Shown here piece by piece: positions 1 to 11,459 of a stretch of DNA of 64,000 bases. The stretch spans positions 13,154,932 to 13,218,931 of the forward strand of contig OZ022589.1 in NCBI GenBank assembly GCA_963669155.1, given 5' to 3'. The notes under the pieces were generated by a model, which had not been told where the DNA came from, made no database searches, and was given only the letters and a program-made list of their open reading frames with translations. Position 1 is the first letter of the stretch. Every line of letters starts with the position of its first letter. The translations under genes and the position numbers were made by a program. This DNA is from Arbacia lixula (taxonomy: Eukaryota; Echinodermata; Echinoidea; Arbacioida; Arbaciidae).

Positions 1-426
1 CATTATGATTTATTTTGCGTTCCATGAAGTTAGGCCAGTGTTGTGTATTGGGTTGGTGTCAGTACGTGGCGATCGACTATAAAGTCTATAGTTGACTGAG
101 TGGAACTTGAAGGAGGACTGGTGGACTCGAGGTACATTACGTTGTAGTACATTTAATACTCAAACAACTCCGATGAATAACTATGTGATGAATACATCTG
201 ATGAATCTCCTGAAACAACTCTGCTGAAATCACTGCTGAAATAAGTCTGCTGATGTTACTCTCGAAATATAACTGCGCTGAAATATGCTCTTTCTGTCTC
301 AAGTTTGAAGTAAACAATTATAGTGAAATTCATACAGAAGGTCGCTTTCTTGGATGCATGATGATCTCAAAGAAACTGGACCTTTCCTACGTCATCCTTA
401 ATTCCAGTAAATGTTATTCAGGCTAG
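1..426. other. Unassigned sequence
   Basis: No gene or clear repeat is recognised here. There is a loose run of CTGATGAA/CTGCTGAAA-like words between about 170 and 290, which looks like decayed short tandem repeat. Confidence 0.4.
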
Positions 427-870
427 CACCATAAAACCGAGAATTCGGCTTCTGGAAAGTGGTCATTAACGTGGAAACATTATTTGGGTGGGAGAGTGAT
501 AAAAGGACTATCACATAACACTAGGTTTAGTACACTGTTTACGTTAAACATCTGTTTAGAATACGGGCCTCCGTCAATATCACTTGCTTTCTTTCAAAGT
601 ACTTGTTCTCATTGTAGCTGCATGAGTTACGGTCTGATTAAACCATGTAAACGGTGTGACAAGAAGAGTCATAGTAAATTACAATGTATGATATGGGCGT
701 ACCCGGAAAACGACGTCATTAGGGATGAGTGTTGGTTGGAAAATGAATACAAATGCAGCCGTTGCATATCAACAAGATTTTTATTTCTGTTAGTGCTGTT
801 TTGTGCATTTCCGTTAAAAAATGGCAATATTCTCTCCATGCACGTCAGCAGTGTATATACACCTACGTAA
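427..870 (+). CDS. Possible exon or TE fragment with a PHD-finger-like cysteine pattern
   Basis: An open frame runs from after a stop at 424-426 to a TAA at 868-870. Between 604 and 765 it encodes C-x2-C-x10-C-x2-C-x4-H-x4-C followed 22 residues later by Y-x-C-x2-C, close to the C4HC3 spacing of PHD fingers (which usually have H-x2-C). The only early in-frame ATG (622) lies after the first cysteine pair, so if it is coding it must be an internal or terminal exon, or part of a retrotransposon ORF; PHD fingers do occur in such ORFs. The frame ends in a hydrophobic, low-information stretch. No neighbouring exon was found. It could be chance; function is not claimed. Confidence 0.22.
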   Translation, partial: HHKTENSASGKWSLTWKHYLGGRVIKGLSHNTRFSTLFTLNICLEYGPPSISLAFFQSTCSHCSCMSYGLIKPCKRCDKKSHSKLQCMIWAYPENDVIRDECWLENEYKCSRCISTRFLFLLVLFCAFPLKNGNILSMHVSSVYTPT

Positions 871-1133
871 TATTGATTAACATATATCATTCCTCTATTC
901 ACTAAGTTCCTGTTGTTTATATTTCATACGCAAGCTTTAATGATAATTTCCAATGCAGTATATATCCATTCAATCAGGTATCCAATAACCGAAAATGATT
1001 CTGTAACGACGGCATGTTTCACTCACATCATTGTGTATCCACTTTTTATTTTCACATTCGATGACCGTCCAGCCTAGAGCGGATATGATACATGATCAAT
1101 TCATATGGAACATAATTTCGTAACTGAAATACT

Positions 1134-1142
<9 letters not shown>

Positions 1143-1181
<39 letters not shown>
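1143..1181. repeat. (CA)n microsatellite
   Basis: Uninterrupted CA dinucleotide repeat of about 39 bp. The rest of 871-1459 shows nothing recognisable. Confidence 0.95.
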
Positions 1182-1184
<3 letters not shown>

Positions 1185-1459
1185 TCTAGCCCTGTGTTCT
1201 ATAAATATATCGACAGGTACGTTTCTCACCAGCTGGTCTTGCTGCGTGACACGTGATGAACATGGAAAAGACGAAATTGAACTCGACCATGACCCAGCAT
1301 TTAAAAGAGGAAGAGTTGGCCTTACGCAAGATCAGTGCTCGCGTCTCCGGTCTGCTTTCTGTGTGTTTGGTTTAGTTTTATTTTAAGATGACGCCCATCC
1401 ATTGCAAAGTAATGCAGCTTATGTACGTAGACGTTTTGTAAGATGTTCCTTTATCATTG

Positions 1460-1605
1460 ACATACATGACAAATTGGATGATTTTCACACAGAAGTTAGT
1501 CAATAAGTTAAGAAACAATCCTACCAAATGATTTCTTCCAAAACTTCTTCCATCAAAAGTTATGCTATTTTCCTTAGGGGGGGACTTACTTTCTTTGTTG
1601 TGTTT
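1460..1605 (+). repeat. Dispersed repeat X, copy 1
   Basis: About 145 bp closely resembling 11160-11290 in the same orientation; both contain TTTTCACACnGAAGTTAG and the AAGTTATGCTATTTT word, followed by a G-run. Family unknown. Confidence 0.7.
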
Positions 1606-1726
1606 AGTTATGAATGGCACGTAACAAGTGAAAGGAATAATGGTTGCGTTGCGAGGACAATGGGTGCACGCCAAGAAGGTCAAAGAAAGCCAAGGTTCAT
1701 ATTTATCAAGTGAGCTAAGGGCATAC

Positions 1727-2208
1727 ATTCACCCTGAAATTAAGTCGTTTTTGATAAAAGCAGAAACATGAAAGAAACATATGCGTAAATTCTCGTTGAA
1801 AATCCGTCAAAGGATAAGAAAGTTACGATTTTTAAAAGTTTTATTTTGTGACGTTACGTGCGAGATGCTCTCCCATATGTTGTGTAATATATTTTTTGAA
1901 AATGACAATTTTCTCAAAAGTATTTGCATCATTTTACCCGTGTATTCAATATACAGTATTATTATACACACAAACCTGTATGAAAAAGATTTATTCCTCC
2001 ATCACAAAAAAGGGCAATTTGCGGAATCATAAAGAACTCGGCTTATGGGAGAGCACCTCGCACGTGACGTCACAAAATTAAAATTGTCGAAGATCATAAA
2101 TTCCTTGTCTTTTGACGGATTTTTGTCAAACCGTCACTTATATGTACATCTTTCTTTCATGCTTTTATTAGAATGAACTTTACTTGAGGTTGAACTTTCC
2201 CTTTCACT
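1727..2208. mobile_element. Foldback MITE family M, copy 1
   Basis: About 480 bp with long imperfect inverted ends. The left arm reads TTCACCCTGAA, then GATAAAAGCAGAAACATGAA, then AAAATCCGTCAAAGGATAAG; the right arm is its inverted counterpart and ends GGTTGAACTTTCCC. Four further copies lie at 13.1, 25.5, 32.5 and 47.8 kb. There is no coding capacity. Non-autonomous DNA transposon is inferred from structure and copy number. Confidence 0.75.
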
Positions 2209-3734
2209 CCCAAAAAATCGTCCTCTAAAATTGAGCTGCACGGATGCCTTAGAAATCAGTGAGTTTTGACACGAGCTCGGCGTTTCGATATAGCTATGAA
2301 GTCTCTAAAAAGAGCTGTTTGCTTGGCGTTTCGATAAGGATGACTGATCGCCGTCACATCGGGTGCATTCGTGTGCTTCTTGAGACGACATCAGAGGTGA
2401 TTTTCCTATACATACCATGGGATGCAGTGTATTCTGAGATCGCACATACGGATGAACAACAGTGTTTGTATAGCAAATAACACATCATCGACCGTGCGCT
2501 TAGCCCCCTCAGTATCATAGGGCCATGACATGTATAATATCAATGGGGTCCTCTTGGCCTTGTACTGAGAGGGTTAACAGAATAAAACAAAATAAGAATT
2601 GAAAATGGTGCACTGGGTCCACGATGATGATATACAAAGACGCATATGAATGAATAAATACATTTTTATTGTCAATGGCAATAATGAATCACGAACAACC
2701 AAATTATGTTAATTCGTTCAGATAGTCCGACGTGAACCAAATCTATAGAGTGGCCAATGAAAGTCCGGCAATTGCTCAGTAGCTACTTACAAGTTCAATA
2801 GAACTTCCTGTTGATTGTTGGGCAATCTAACAAGAGATTAGAAAAACGCAACATTTGACTCACAAGATCTCGAGAAAAAGCTACTATTGCAGAATGGTAT
2901 ACAAACTGTTCTTCTTAATCCGGCGTCACATCTGTATTCTTTATTAGCTGACGTTAAAACTCAACAACGCTCACTTACGAACTAATCGATTTGGAACCTA
3001 AATCCTTTGATATTCTATGCAGATGTTACCTTGTTTTCCTTTTGTTACCATTATGTAAATGAGTTAGCACCCTCCCGGAACACACTTATGTTTTGAATGG
3101 CTCTGAGAGCTGCAGGGATTTGTTATTTCCCTGTTTACAAATTGTACCTCGACGTCAAACAAGGGCCTATCTTTTACATTGATGTATAAGTACCACATAC
3201 GCATTATCACAATGTGCACATTTAATCCGTATCCGTATCCGCATCCGTTTTACATCCCGAATTTGAGCAAGCTATCGTTCAATTTTATGTTGCCACTAGA
3301 ATTATTTATGCCAATCCCTGCTGTTTAGGTATAAGCTGTCTCTGTGGATGTTCGTGTACAAGGTTATGGATACACATACGGAAGGATGTGGATATTAGGC
3401 GTTGTGTATTGCTTACTAATACTAGGTGTTTACAGCTCGTCATGTAGGCATATGTTCACAAGTAACACACTTGGTTGCAATCTATCGTCGCTACATACGA
3501 CGAAAGAAAGTATGATGTGAATGCACAAGCAGCAAACGCCACCTGACGCTAACATTTTGTGGTTCCGTGCGCAAGAAATTCTGTGTAGGAGAAACAACCT
3601 AAGTGTGACTTCTCGTTGCTAGATTCGAGAAGTTTGGTTGAATCAGGGAATTTGGCTGATGGTCATTTTTTGTTAATCCGGAGAAGTGGACCGTGCAGAC
3701 GCAGATGCGTAATTTGTGAGTATAAATATTTATT
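2209..3734. other. Unassigned intergenic sequence
   Basis: No gene, tRNA or strong repeat structure is seen. Around 3220-3245 there is a short run of related ATCCGTATCCG words. Confidence 0.4.
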
Positions 3735-3830
3735 TATTGATTTATTTCGTCTTCTTTTACCAGCGTGGCCCCGTCCGTGGGATAAGCACTGTTCTCCCCT
3801 GGGGTCCTGGGTACATGGAACAACAAACAA
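3735..3830 (-). repeat. LINE-type 3' tail, copy 1
   Basis: On the minus strand the segment reads as a conserved stretch (GGGGAGAACAGTGCTTATCC and onward) ending in an AAATAAATAAATA tail, the usual form of CR1/L2-group 3' ends. A diverged copy in the same orientation lies at 4246-4390. No reverse transcriptase frame remains beside it. Confidence 0.5.
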
Positions 3831-3832
3831 AA

Positions 3833-4064
3833 CGAAACATAACATAACATGACATGACATGACATGACATGACATAACATAACATAACATAACATAACAT
3901 AACATAACATAACATGACATAACATAACATAACATAACATAACATAACATAACATAACATAACATGACATAACATAACATAACATAACATAACATAACAT
4001 AACATAACATAACATGACATAACATAACATGACATAACATAACATAACATAACATAACACAACA
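3833..4064. repeat. (AACAT)n pentanucleotide array
   Basis: About 230 bp of AACAT units with scattered A-to-G variants (GACAT). It opens all minus-strand frames as Cys/Tyr/Met/Leu/Val repeats, which are not genes. Confidence 0.95.
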
Positions 4065-4245
4065 TAGACAATCAAGTTAGATTTTGTGGCATTCTGCAAA
4101 AATGCTTCTATTTCATCACCTATTATGTACGACACCCACGTTCGCTCCTAAATTCAAGATAACTGTACCCGTATACACGATACTGGCATTCTGCTATAAC
4201 GAGGGGTCCCGTTCTTGTTTGATATGATGATACCAGAAAGACCGA

Positions 4246-4247
4246 AT

Positions 4248-4278
<31 letters not shown>

Positions 4279-4390
4279 CTTATCTTATGTATTAAGTCTT
4301 TTTTAAATAGGGTAACCCCATCAGTGAGCTTGGCACTGTTCTCTCTGAGGGCCTGTGTACAAATAACACAATAGTACAGGGTAACATGAA
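4246..4390 (-). repeat. LINE-type 3' tail, copy 2, with (TTTA)n
   Basis: Starts with a (TTTA)n run at about 4246-4280 (poly-AAAT tail on the minus strand) and continues with sequence related to 3735-3830, including GAGAGAACAGTGCC on the minus strand. Confidence 0.5.
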
Positions 4391-7142
4391 CATAGATTAC
4401 ACAAACAAATGCTGTAAACCAAAAAGCAGCGTAGATCAACGCTATGACGAACATAGCAAAATAAGAAGGCGGACCGATGCTTCCACATGCATCACACAAG
4501 CGAAACCTTATAAATTGATGACTAAAAATGATGTGATTGATACTAATATTTATGCCTCTCCGATATGTAGGATAATATCCAAAAAGTATATATACAACTC
4601 CTCTTTCGAAAGGACTGTTAACATCAAGTCTTAATAATTTTTTGTCAACAACCCATACATGTAATTGAATTATCAATGAAATATTCAATATTTAACCTCT
4701 CGCAAAATTGGAAGGCTAATTGATGCGCAGTCTAATTTTCATACCCTTTACAAAGGTGAGCAGTGCTCATTCAAGCAAGAATTAATTTTAGACGTTTCGG
4801 TGTCAGATGAAAGTTGAGACCATACGCTATCTAAACATGCAAATCATTCTCCCCAGAATCAAATATTTTTTTAATCGGCAGCCATTTCAAAAGACAAAAG
4901 TGTATAGGTTTTTTTTTTTAGACACACCGTACAGTGGGTCCATATGACTCCCAGGAAGTTATTTGACATTTTCTGGTAGTTTGTACGTCCGCCTTGATTT
5001 CCTTATTTTTCTTACAACCTTGACTGCAACGGTGCTCTATTGAAATCATTAATGCAAATCGCGCGAAACGATGTGTGTTTATGAATTCTTTTCTACCCTA
5101 TCAGCGTTTGAAACGTGATTAGGAAACGGTGATTTGAATTATAGAACGTTGAAAATCTCACCCTTTTTCCGTGAGTGCGTTTATCGCTTTTCTTAAGTAA
5201 AAAAAAACAGCGTTTCTAAATAAACGCACACAAGATACAGTATCTACACGCACTCGCACATATTAATGTGTGTTTACGTATGGCAACGCTGATTGGCTGG
5301 AAAAGAGTTGGTCAACCCACTTGTGGTTTATTATGGTCTTTTGATTTGGTCATTTTAACGTGTTGTTCTCTTTTAAGACTGCGGTGATGTCGATTTCAAT
5401 ACAGTACAAAGTATTACGTGATTAAACCGTATATTCTAGTCATATTGTCATGTGACATAGGCCCATTTACTACCTTCTCGCTTAAAATCATGTTGAAAAG
5501 GACTTATATCACATAATAGTATATTGAGACACTGTATTACTAACGTTGTAAGCGCGATTTCTAAAACGGTATGACTTTTAAAAAGGTTGATGCTTCGTGG
5601 CAATCCTTACGCTCTCTTTTTTTTTTCTCAGTCGTCTGAGTTTCACATGATTCAGCTCGTTAGGCCAAGGCTTTGGTTATCTATTGGTTAATTTCCGTCC
5701 TTCGAAAAACGCGCTCTTTACTTACCAGCTTGTGTATTAGTCTATAAACATTCTCGGGGTCCCTTTCCAGACTTATGTTTGGGCAATCTAACATATCTGG
5801 ATCCCACCCCTGTAGTTTCAGGATAATATCATCTGGCTGCCTACTAACTTGTTAAAAGTATTAGGTAAAGGGAATTTGTCGTCATGGCTCGAGCAAACTA
5901 TATATGCCCAGGTGGGTGATATTTTCGAAATCAACCTTTCTTAGCAAAATGTGAACCCAATTGGGGTGATGCGGGGGGGGGGGGGGGTCGTTATTACAAT
6001 TCCTCGCGATACTCTAATGCTTTTACTGCAAGTTATCTTCTTGAACCTCGTAGATAACCATTGATCATGTAGATGGAAAGTGTTTTCTTTCAACCATTGG
6101 TATCAAAATGCCATTCGATACAGCTGAGCTATAAATAAAAGCGAATTCCTTGTAGAGACAATGGTTTTAAAGGAAGCGCGGCGCTGCGAATTGGTCTTCT
6201 GACTATATACAAGTGAGATTATTTACTTGTAGAACAAAACCATCATGTGATGTGTTTTGATAACCTGTAAGCTGAGATTCGGAAATCTTGTATCACCTGT
6301 ATATGCGTTGAAGGAGGTGACATTTACAATCGGAAACAGATTTGTGTTTCTTTTTGGTATGTACCAAGCAAGACAATGGGATGACCCCCACCCCACCCCC
6401 TTCCTTCATTAAAAAAAAAAAGAGGGGATGGGGGAAAGGGGTGGGGGAGGGGGGTAAAGAAGGGAGAGGAGGGGCGAGTGAGAAGATAGAGAGGAATAAA
6501 AGATAAAAGAAAAATAAAAGATATGCTGCTTCCACTGGCGAAGCTGTATAGAAATCGAAATGTTGTATTAAACAGAAAAAAAGTTATTCTCATTGCCAGT
6601 TATTCCGTTCAGGATGTATTTTCATAAACGGGTAAACGGGTCCTGACAGAAACCTTCTCTTACAGGTCGTCTTGTGTTACTCATGTGGGCCTTTTCTAGC
6701 TTTGCGCGGGATAAATCGTGCTGATCCCTGTGTAGATTTTGTTTTGCTTCCACTGGAGCGCGGCCCCCATCGAAAGCTCTGGAACCTTAGGGATCAAATC
6801 TCCCTCCCCTAAATGCTTCAGTATTCATGCTAAAGATGTACATATTTTCATTCGTGATCTATTTTCATTTTCGAGTTCCTCATTGATAGCAGAAATATAA
6901 CTATCAAGGCCACACTCACTCAATCGATTAATCTCGAAATAAATGGTATATCTAATATATGCATAAATAACGGAAAATACATCCTTCTACGTAAATAACC
7001 CTCTGATTACTACTTCAGATGTAGCTCCACCTCACTCGTCTGTACCCGTGCTTTAGTATACTTTATAATACATGTATATATCTGTGTGTGTGCGTTTTTA
7101 TGTTTAGCTCATAGAGTTATGGCATGTGCATGTATGTATGCA

Positions 7143-7146
<4 letters not shown>
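4391..7146. other. Unassigned intergenic sequence with low-complexity tracts
   Basis: No gene is seen. It contains a G15 run at 5973-5987 and a purine-rich stretch at about 6409-6520 (G/A on the plus strand), which generates proline/serine/phenylalanine-rich spurious frames on the minus strand. Confidence 0.5.

Positions 7147-7197
<51 letters not shown>
7147..7197. repeat. (GT)n microsatellite
   Basis: About 50 bp of TG/GT repeat, with degenerate GT-rich sequence continuing to about 7250. Confidence 0.95.
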
Positions 7198-7199
<2 letters not shown>

Positions 7200-7250
7200 T
7201 TGTGTGCGCGCAGGTGCACGTGCGTGCTTGCGTGTGTGTATGTGTGTGCT

Positions 7251-8594
7251 AATATATTTTGATAGACTGATTTCATTCTTTTCTTTCTAAATTTGTTGCC
7301 AGTTGTTTTTGTATTTCGTTTGCATTGTTTTTGTATACTTCAGTTAACGCTATGATTTATGTAATAATTGCGTTTGAATGAAATCAAAATTTAAAAAACA
7401 AATGTGTTTAGGTGTGTGTTTGGGCATGTTGGGGAGAAGTATGTGTTTGTGATAATGTGATGGAATGGGTAGGAACTACATAAAAAAAGAGGGTAGGGGT
7501 TTGTCCACCCATCTCCCTCCCACAGACCCAACACACCGTAAGTCCATGTACTAATCAGATCATTGGCTACACCCGTCCCCGCACACTCACGTCCGGGAAA
7601 AGTATATTTGGTATTGCTCTTCCGTGACTCTGCTCAAACATGTCATATGACGTTTCCAATCTGTTTGTAGAGGAAAGTGACGAAGGCATTTGTCAGAGGC
7701 CACGGCATACAGATATGACGGATAATCTTCAATGCGCTTAGTCTTTTTACGACATGTTGGTGTGTGAAGTTGACCATTGCGGTCTCCCGATTTGATTTTC
7801 CGTTAAAAGGAACACATTTGCGACCTATCTTGTTCACTATGTATTGGTTCCGGTTTAGAACGGAAAGTTGTGATTGGGATTCCAGTACGCTTAGTGATAC
7901 AGTGATAATCAGATTTCGACATACCTTCACATTTCTTACTGGCTTGCATTGATTAACTCTTATCTCGGTGCTAACGGCTAAACTAGCAGGTAACAAATAA
8001 AGTTCGAAATTCGACATAGTTCTTTTCGGCCGTTCAGTTACTATACTACCACGGTTGATGAGTGGATCGAATGCCACAGTCGCAACCCAGTAACAACGTA
8101 TCCCCATTACTAGTCACTACCATCATAACCAGGACCAGGACAGGCTTATTTCGGCATCTAAAGGCGTTTCGTGTTTACACAGTATTTCATGTAACGAGAG
8201 CTAGGATGTATGAAGCGAGCACAATTTTGCGTCATTTCATTCGTATCACCCCATCATGAACCATTATGGTGATTTTTTTTCTCATAAGAATTCTGCTCAC
8301 AACGATTTTCGTGTATACACGGAGAGTACTGGGAGATTCATATATTTGAATCTGTCGGTGGATAAAAAATTATTAACGAATAAGATAGATGATAGCACAA
8401 CTAATCAGCACATGGCACCCTGCTTGAAGTTGCAGATATGGGTCACTTGAAGCGAAAAAAATAATGTGATGGTAAAACACATATTTCTTGACAACTTGTA
8501 AAAGGGACAGACTAAATACATGTATGAAAAGATACACAAGCACGTGCGAAATCTTGGTTTTAGTTTTCTTTCTCGTTTTGTAACGTGCATTCTT
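7251..8594. other. Intergenic / probable 5' intron of the first receptor gene
   Basis: No coding exon is recognised. The 3' end (about 8590-8616) is a strong pyrimidine-rich tract ending in CCGCAG, so at least part of this stretch is probably an intron in the 5' UTR of the receptor at 8618. Confidence 0.4.
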
Positions 8595-8617
8595 TTTGCT
8601 CTGCTTTTCTCCGCAGA

Positions 8618-9844
8618 ATGGAGTCCGCAATAATGGTTACCATGGACACAGAAGAGTCGCTGTTCCCGAACGAGACTTCGACAGAAGCCCCGACTCTCTC
8701 CAGTGATGGCCGAAGTTTCATCTTCAACGATCCGGTACAGCGCATTATCTTGGCCGTCATTTTCATCATTGTCAGCTTCATTGGGGTCACGGGCAACGGC
8801 CTGACCATGATAGCGGTCCTTCTCAGCCGAAAGCTCCGCACGATCACCAACGTCTTCGTGGTCAACCTCGCCTTCGCCGATTTACTCACGTGCTTCTCGC
8901 TGATTTGGAATGTGGTGGCGCTGCTGAGCTTCAGCGGCTGGCCGCTGCCGGACTGGGTCTGCGCAGGCGCAGCACTGGTGCTCTACACATGCGGGGGATG
9001 CAGTCTATACAGCTTAGCGACCATTGCTCTGAATCGATTCATTATCATCACCAGACCGCTCAAGTCATATCGGGCCATCTACACCAAGAGAAATATCGCC
9101 TTGATTTTAACCGTTTCGTGGCTCGTTCCGTTCACTGTTTCTCTCGTGCCACCATTGTGTGGGCTAGGCGAGCTCGGCTACACCATCAAATACAAGACGT
9201 GCTCGCACAAAACCACTCACCCGCTGTCAGACTATTACAGTATGCTACAAGCCGCTGTCATCTACCCCGTCCCACTCATTATCATCGTTGTATGCTACAT
9301 CAAAATCTTCCTCCACACCCGACGTCACTTGAAGACGATGACGACGTCTGAGAACTCTGCAGAATCTTCGGTGACAAATAATCCCAACAGGCGATCGTCG
9401 CCGGACCATGCACCACGCAGTAACCATGGTAACAATCACCACAGCCACCATAGCCAAGGGCATGACAACGCAAACGCCTCCGTGAATAAATCCGTGCGAA
9501 AACGCTTAAATCGGCGCCAAGTGGAAATCACGCGAAATCTCTTCTACGTCGTCTGCGCTTTCGGGATGTGCGCGACGCCGTACTGCGTCTCACTGATGAT
9601 ACCGCCCAGTGACCCGGCCATTCCCTGGACTGCCGCCATCTTGCTGGTCAACAGCTGCATCAACCCGTTCATCTACGCCACGAAGCACCCGTACTTCAAG
9701 CAGGTCTTCGGCTTCATGCTGCGCTGTCAGTGCTCTTCCATCCCCGAGCAGGCCAGCATCATCAGGACCATCTCGTCCATGCACTCCTCCTTCCGATCCA
9801 CCAGGAGAAAGAAGAGGAAGTCTGCGGCACAGAGTTACGTGTGA
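8618..9844 (+). CDS. Rhodopsin-class (class A) orphan GPCR, moody/GPR84/melatonin-receptor-like
   Basis: A 408-residue seven-helix receptor in one exon. The ATG at 8618 lies two bases after a splice acceptor (pyrimidine tract, CCGCAG at 8611-8616), so a 5'-UTR intron is likely; the frame also extends upstream from GTG at 8585, but that sequence is intronic. N19 sits in an NET glycosylation sequon. TM1 about 42-67 carries N60, TM2 has D88, TM3 begins at C115 and ends in NRF (139-141) where most class A receptors have DRY; TM5 about 208-232; TM6 about 305-327 has FGMCATPY and lacks the usual CWxP; TM7 ends NPFIY (349-353). C370/C372 after helix 8 are likely palmitoylated. The third intracellular loop is long and His/Asn/Ser rich (about 245-295). 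Plasma membrane location is inferred; the ligand is unknown. A tandem duplication spans the stop codon. Confidence 0.93.
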   Translation: MESAIMVTMDTEESLFPNETSTEAPTLSSDGRSFIFNDPVQRIILAVIFIIVSFIGVTGNGLTMIAVLLSRKLRTITNVFVVNLAFADLLTCFSLIWNVVALLSFSGWPLPDWVCAGAALVLYTCGGCSLYSLATIALNRFIIITRPLKSYRAIYTKRNIALILTVSWLVPFTVSLVPPLCGLGELGYTIKYKTCSHKTTHPLSDYYSMLQAAVIYPVPLIIIVVCYIKIFLHTRRHLKTMTTSENSAESSVTNNPNRRSSPDHAPRSNHGNNHHSHHSQGHDNANASVNKSVRKRLNRRQVEITRNLFYVVCAFGMCATPYCVSLMIPPSDPAIPWTAAILLVNSCINPFIYATKHPYFKQVFGFMLRCQCSSIPEQASIIRTISSMHSSFRSTRRKKRKSAAQSYV

Positions 9845-10154
9845 CGCACACTCTTCAAATTAAACTTTAACGCACTGCATGTTTGTACTACACGCTTTAA
9901 GCAACGGTATGTCCGACCAAGGATGGTCCGACACTTGAGTTAATAACAGTTATAAGCATCGTCACACTAGCGCGGTGATGTGACTCTTAATGAGTTACGT
10001 GTGACACACACTCCTCAAAATTAACTTTAACGCATTGTTTGAACCACGCGCTTTATAGAGCAACGGTATGTCCGACAAAGGATGGTCCGATCGACACATG
10101 AGTTATTAACAGTTACAAGCATCGTCACACTAGCGCGGTGATGTGACTCTTAAT
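9832..10154. repeat. Two-copy 160-bp tandem duplication spanning the receptor stop codon
   Basis: Copy 1 begins at 9832 with the last codons of the receptor (GAGTTACGTGTGA) and copy 2 begins at 9992 with the same word; both end near GTGATGTGACTCTTAATG. The copies differ by small indels, so the event is not brand new. Confidence 0.9.
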
Positions 10155-11159
10155 GTTATCAATTTTTTACAGAAATATTGCGAGAGTGATACATATGTAA
10201 AGAGGCAATCTTTACTGTTTGACGACTCATCCATTTTGAACGCTGGAATATCGTTAGATTACAGATGAAACATTTATACGAAGAAGGTTCTGAGTAACCG
10301 GTGATCTAGTAGAAATCAAACTCATTAGTCTGTTAATGTGTTTCCAATGTATTTGTAGAGGTAAAACGTTGATACAGCTAATCAGCGATATGGTATACTG
10401 CCGAGTTTCTTACCAACCTGTCTTTGATGTTCAAATTCAATAGACCAGATAACTTGTCAACACTGCTATCGTTGATTTTAATATATGAGGGCGCACCATA
10501 GAATATTAGGTCTTCACACACATACATTTGAGGCTGATTTTACAAGCATGTATTATGTCATATTGCCAACTGATTATACAAAACTGTTTATTGCCATTGT
10601 AAATAAATATTGAAAAGAACATTATTTTCATCATGAACGTAACAAAGTTTCCATGATTTGTATATTTCAGAATATAATGTTTTTGATATAAATGAATATA
10701 TTGTAGCCTATACATCTCCTTGTTTTATTGCATGTTTTGGTGTCTACATTCAGAAATGTCCCGTCTCCAGAAGTGCATGATTATATTACTTAAACTGCAT
10801 CCCCCGCCCCCCCCCCCCCTACCCACCCACCCATTAACAAACAGAACTACACAACAAAACACAGAATAATTACACAAATGCTATTTAGAAAATAGTAACA
10901 CTTTCGGTAACACCGTGTGGTTGCATACTATCAGGATATTTGACACACGTATCATGCTGATAGGGTGAAGGAAGGAAAGAAGGAATGAAAAGAGGATAAA
11001 TAGCACTGACCCAAGCATGATCGTTTTTTACTTGTATAACACCTTCGAGTTACTTTGGATCCTTTCGGATCCCATGAACACCTGGTGCGCTCAATGACTT
11101 TTGGAAAGTGACAATTTTTCCTTTAATGTGTTCTTACCCAAGCACGACTAATTGCATTA
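10155..11159. other. Intergenic, downstream of receptor 1
   Basis: No gene is seen. There is a C-rich run at about 10802-10835. At 10868-10930 lies a copy of the CTATTTAGAAAATAG...GGTAACACCnTGTGGTTG repeat that also forms an inverted pair at 33.1 and 33.6 kb. Confidence 0.5.
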
Positions 11160-11290
11160 CAGTGATTTTCACACGGAAGTTAGCCAATAAGTTAAGAAAC
11201 AATCCTGCCAAATTATTCTTCTCAAAACCTTTTCAATCAAAAGTTATGCTATTTTGCCTTGGGGGTGGGGACTTTTTTGTTGCGTTTATT
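11160..11290 (+). repeat. Dispersed repeat X, copy 2
   Basis: Same family and orientation as 1460-1605, ending in a G-rich run. Confidence 0.7.
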
Positions 11291-11384
11291 TTGAGTACAT
11301 GTATTATAATTATGGGAACGGGTAACCTTATTCTGACTTTGCAAACACCGTGGTTGTATCAATGTCCCAAAGCAAAAATATGTT

Positions 11385-11457
11385 CGCCCAATGTGGGGCT
11401 CGAACCCACGACCCTGGGATTAAAAGTCCCATGCTCTACCGAATGAGCTAACCGGGC
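11385..11457 (-). tRNA. tRNA-Lys (anticodon TTT)
   Basis: A 73-nt cloverleaf: acceptor GCCCGGU pairing with AUUGGGC plus discriminator G, D arm GCTC/GAGC, anticodon stem TGGGA/TCCCA with loop CTTTTAA (anticodon at 11422-11424), and a TTCGAGC T loop serving as B box. A T5 Pol III terminator lies just downstream on the minus strand (11374-11378). It differs from the other copies by the anticodon first base (CTT to TTT) and one D-loop base. Confidence 0.9.
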
Positions 11458-11459
11458 TG

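Noticed and set aside
484-870. Treating the PHD-like frame as a complete 128-residue protein
   Set aside because: It would start at TTG; the first in-frame ATG falls inside the putative finger, so it cannot be a complete gene from this start.
3663-4135. Cys/Tyr/Val/Met-repeat frames
   Set aside because: Artefacts of the (AACAT)n array, open in all three minus frames.
8890-9784. Frames overlapping receptor 1 in other frames and on the other strand
   Set aside because: Shadows of the receptor coding sequence without own domains; the same shadows recur in receptors 2 and 3.
10865-10990. Second hammerhead-like site beside the 10.87 kb repeat copy
   Set aside because: The repeat is present but the CGAAACGTCGAGAC core is not.
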